From CAYUPY01 sp964446595 (GTDB lineage Bacteria; Patescibacteriota; Dojkabacteria; J137; JAEUSD01): a stretch of DNA of 14,237 bases. How positions within the stretch are numbered: the stretch's first letter is position 1; the number at the start of each line of letters is the position of its first letter. The notes under the pieces are model-generated. The model saw only the letters and a program-made list of their open reading frames with translations. It had not been told where the DNA came from and searched no databases. The position numbers and the translations under genes are program-made. The stretch spans positions 1 through 14,237 of the forward strand of contig CAYUPY010000037.1 of assembly GCA_964446595.1 (NCBI GenBank). Direction: 5' to 3'. This document shows, in pieces, positions 14,129 through 14,237 of this stretch.

Positions 14129-14212
14129 ATGAAAGAACAAATAAATGGACTACAAAATTTACGTCCAAGGCATATAACAACCATTGAGACTGTCCGGAAT
14201 TTTTTGAAATGA
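14129..14212 (+). CDS. 27-codon ORF at the right edge: leader peptide, coupled first ORF or start of an interrupted gene
   Basis: The ORF encodes 27 residues, opening MKEQINGLQNLRPRHITTIE and ending TVRNFLK, then TGA. It has the best promoter in the window, with leaderless-type spacing, so the start is credible. The TGA overlaps an ATG in another frame (ATGA at 14209-14212), whose reading (MRRKGRYSS) stays open to the window edge, as does the original frame after the TGA (GEKAGTVV). Possible explanations are a short leader peptide translationally coupled to a downstream gene, a frameshift or sequence error, or a recoded TGA. Too little sequence remains to choose. Confidence 0.4.
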   Translation: MKEQINGLQNLRPRHITTIETVRNFLK

Positions 14213-14237
14213 GGAGAAAAGGCAGGTACAGTAGTGT

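Noticed and set aside
1..14237. tRNA/rRNA genes, CRISPR arrays, insertion sequences or prophage
   Set aside because: No cloverleaf-like segment, regularly spaced repeats, transposase, integrase or phage protein was recognised by eye, and intergenic space is too small for most of these.

Overview
The window is a gene-dense, AT-rich bacterial segment with 15 recognisable protein genes, one short ORF at the right edge, and no RNA gene, insertion sequence or CRISPR array that I could see. No gap between genes exceeds about 100 bases. The organism cannot be named from this alone. A SecA tail ending CGLLNTEEH, several proteins without recognisable family, near-universal leaderless-type starts and the absence of TGA stops would fit an uncultured lineage such as the Patescibacteria (CPR). 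That placement is a low-confidence inference.

Layout. 1-1543 (+): the C-terminal part of SecA, then a type IV pilin-like protein. 1566-4698 (-): a CaCA-family cation exchanger, an HtrA/DegP-type serine protease with a PDZ domain, and an ATP-cone/PD-(D/E)XK nuclease-like protein. 4735-6907 (+): four proteins of unknown function, including a possible ribbon-helix-helix protein followed by a two-TM membrane protein. 6916-8321 (-): an ECF-type sigma factor followed by a single-pass membrane protein that is probably its anti-sigma factor. 8395-9384 (+): a membrane-anchored protein with two FAS1 (fasciclin) domains, divergent from the sigma gene. 9457-11400 (-): a GH13 enzyme resembling 1,4-alpha-glucan branching enzyme. 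11471-12310 (+): an unknown protein. 12303-14027 (-): an FAD-dependent oxidoreductase of the phytoene desaturase/hydroxysqualene dehydroxylase superfamily. 14129-14212 (+): a 27-codon ORF behind a near-ideal promoter.

How the genes relate. Much of the window concerns the cell envelope: SecA export, a pilin, an envelope protease, an ion exchanger, and a sigma/anti-sigma pair facing a surface FAS1 protein. The sigma/anti-sigma/FAS1 arrangement recalls mycobacterial SigK/RskA, which controls the FAS1 antigens MPT70 and MPT83. It is the most likely self-contained regulatory module here.

Two signals cut across the whole window. First, 12 of 16 starts have a -10-like hexamer (almost always TANNNT, often with an upstream TGN) ending only 5-6 bases before the ATG, with no usable Shine-Dalgarno, as expected for leaderless mRNAs. 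Of the four others, secA starts outside the window, two starts lie inside apparent operons, and htrA is borderline. Second, all 15 recognised genes end in TAA (8) or TAG (7) and none in TGA; the only in-frame TGA is the one that closes the 27-codon ORF at the right edge.
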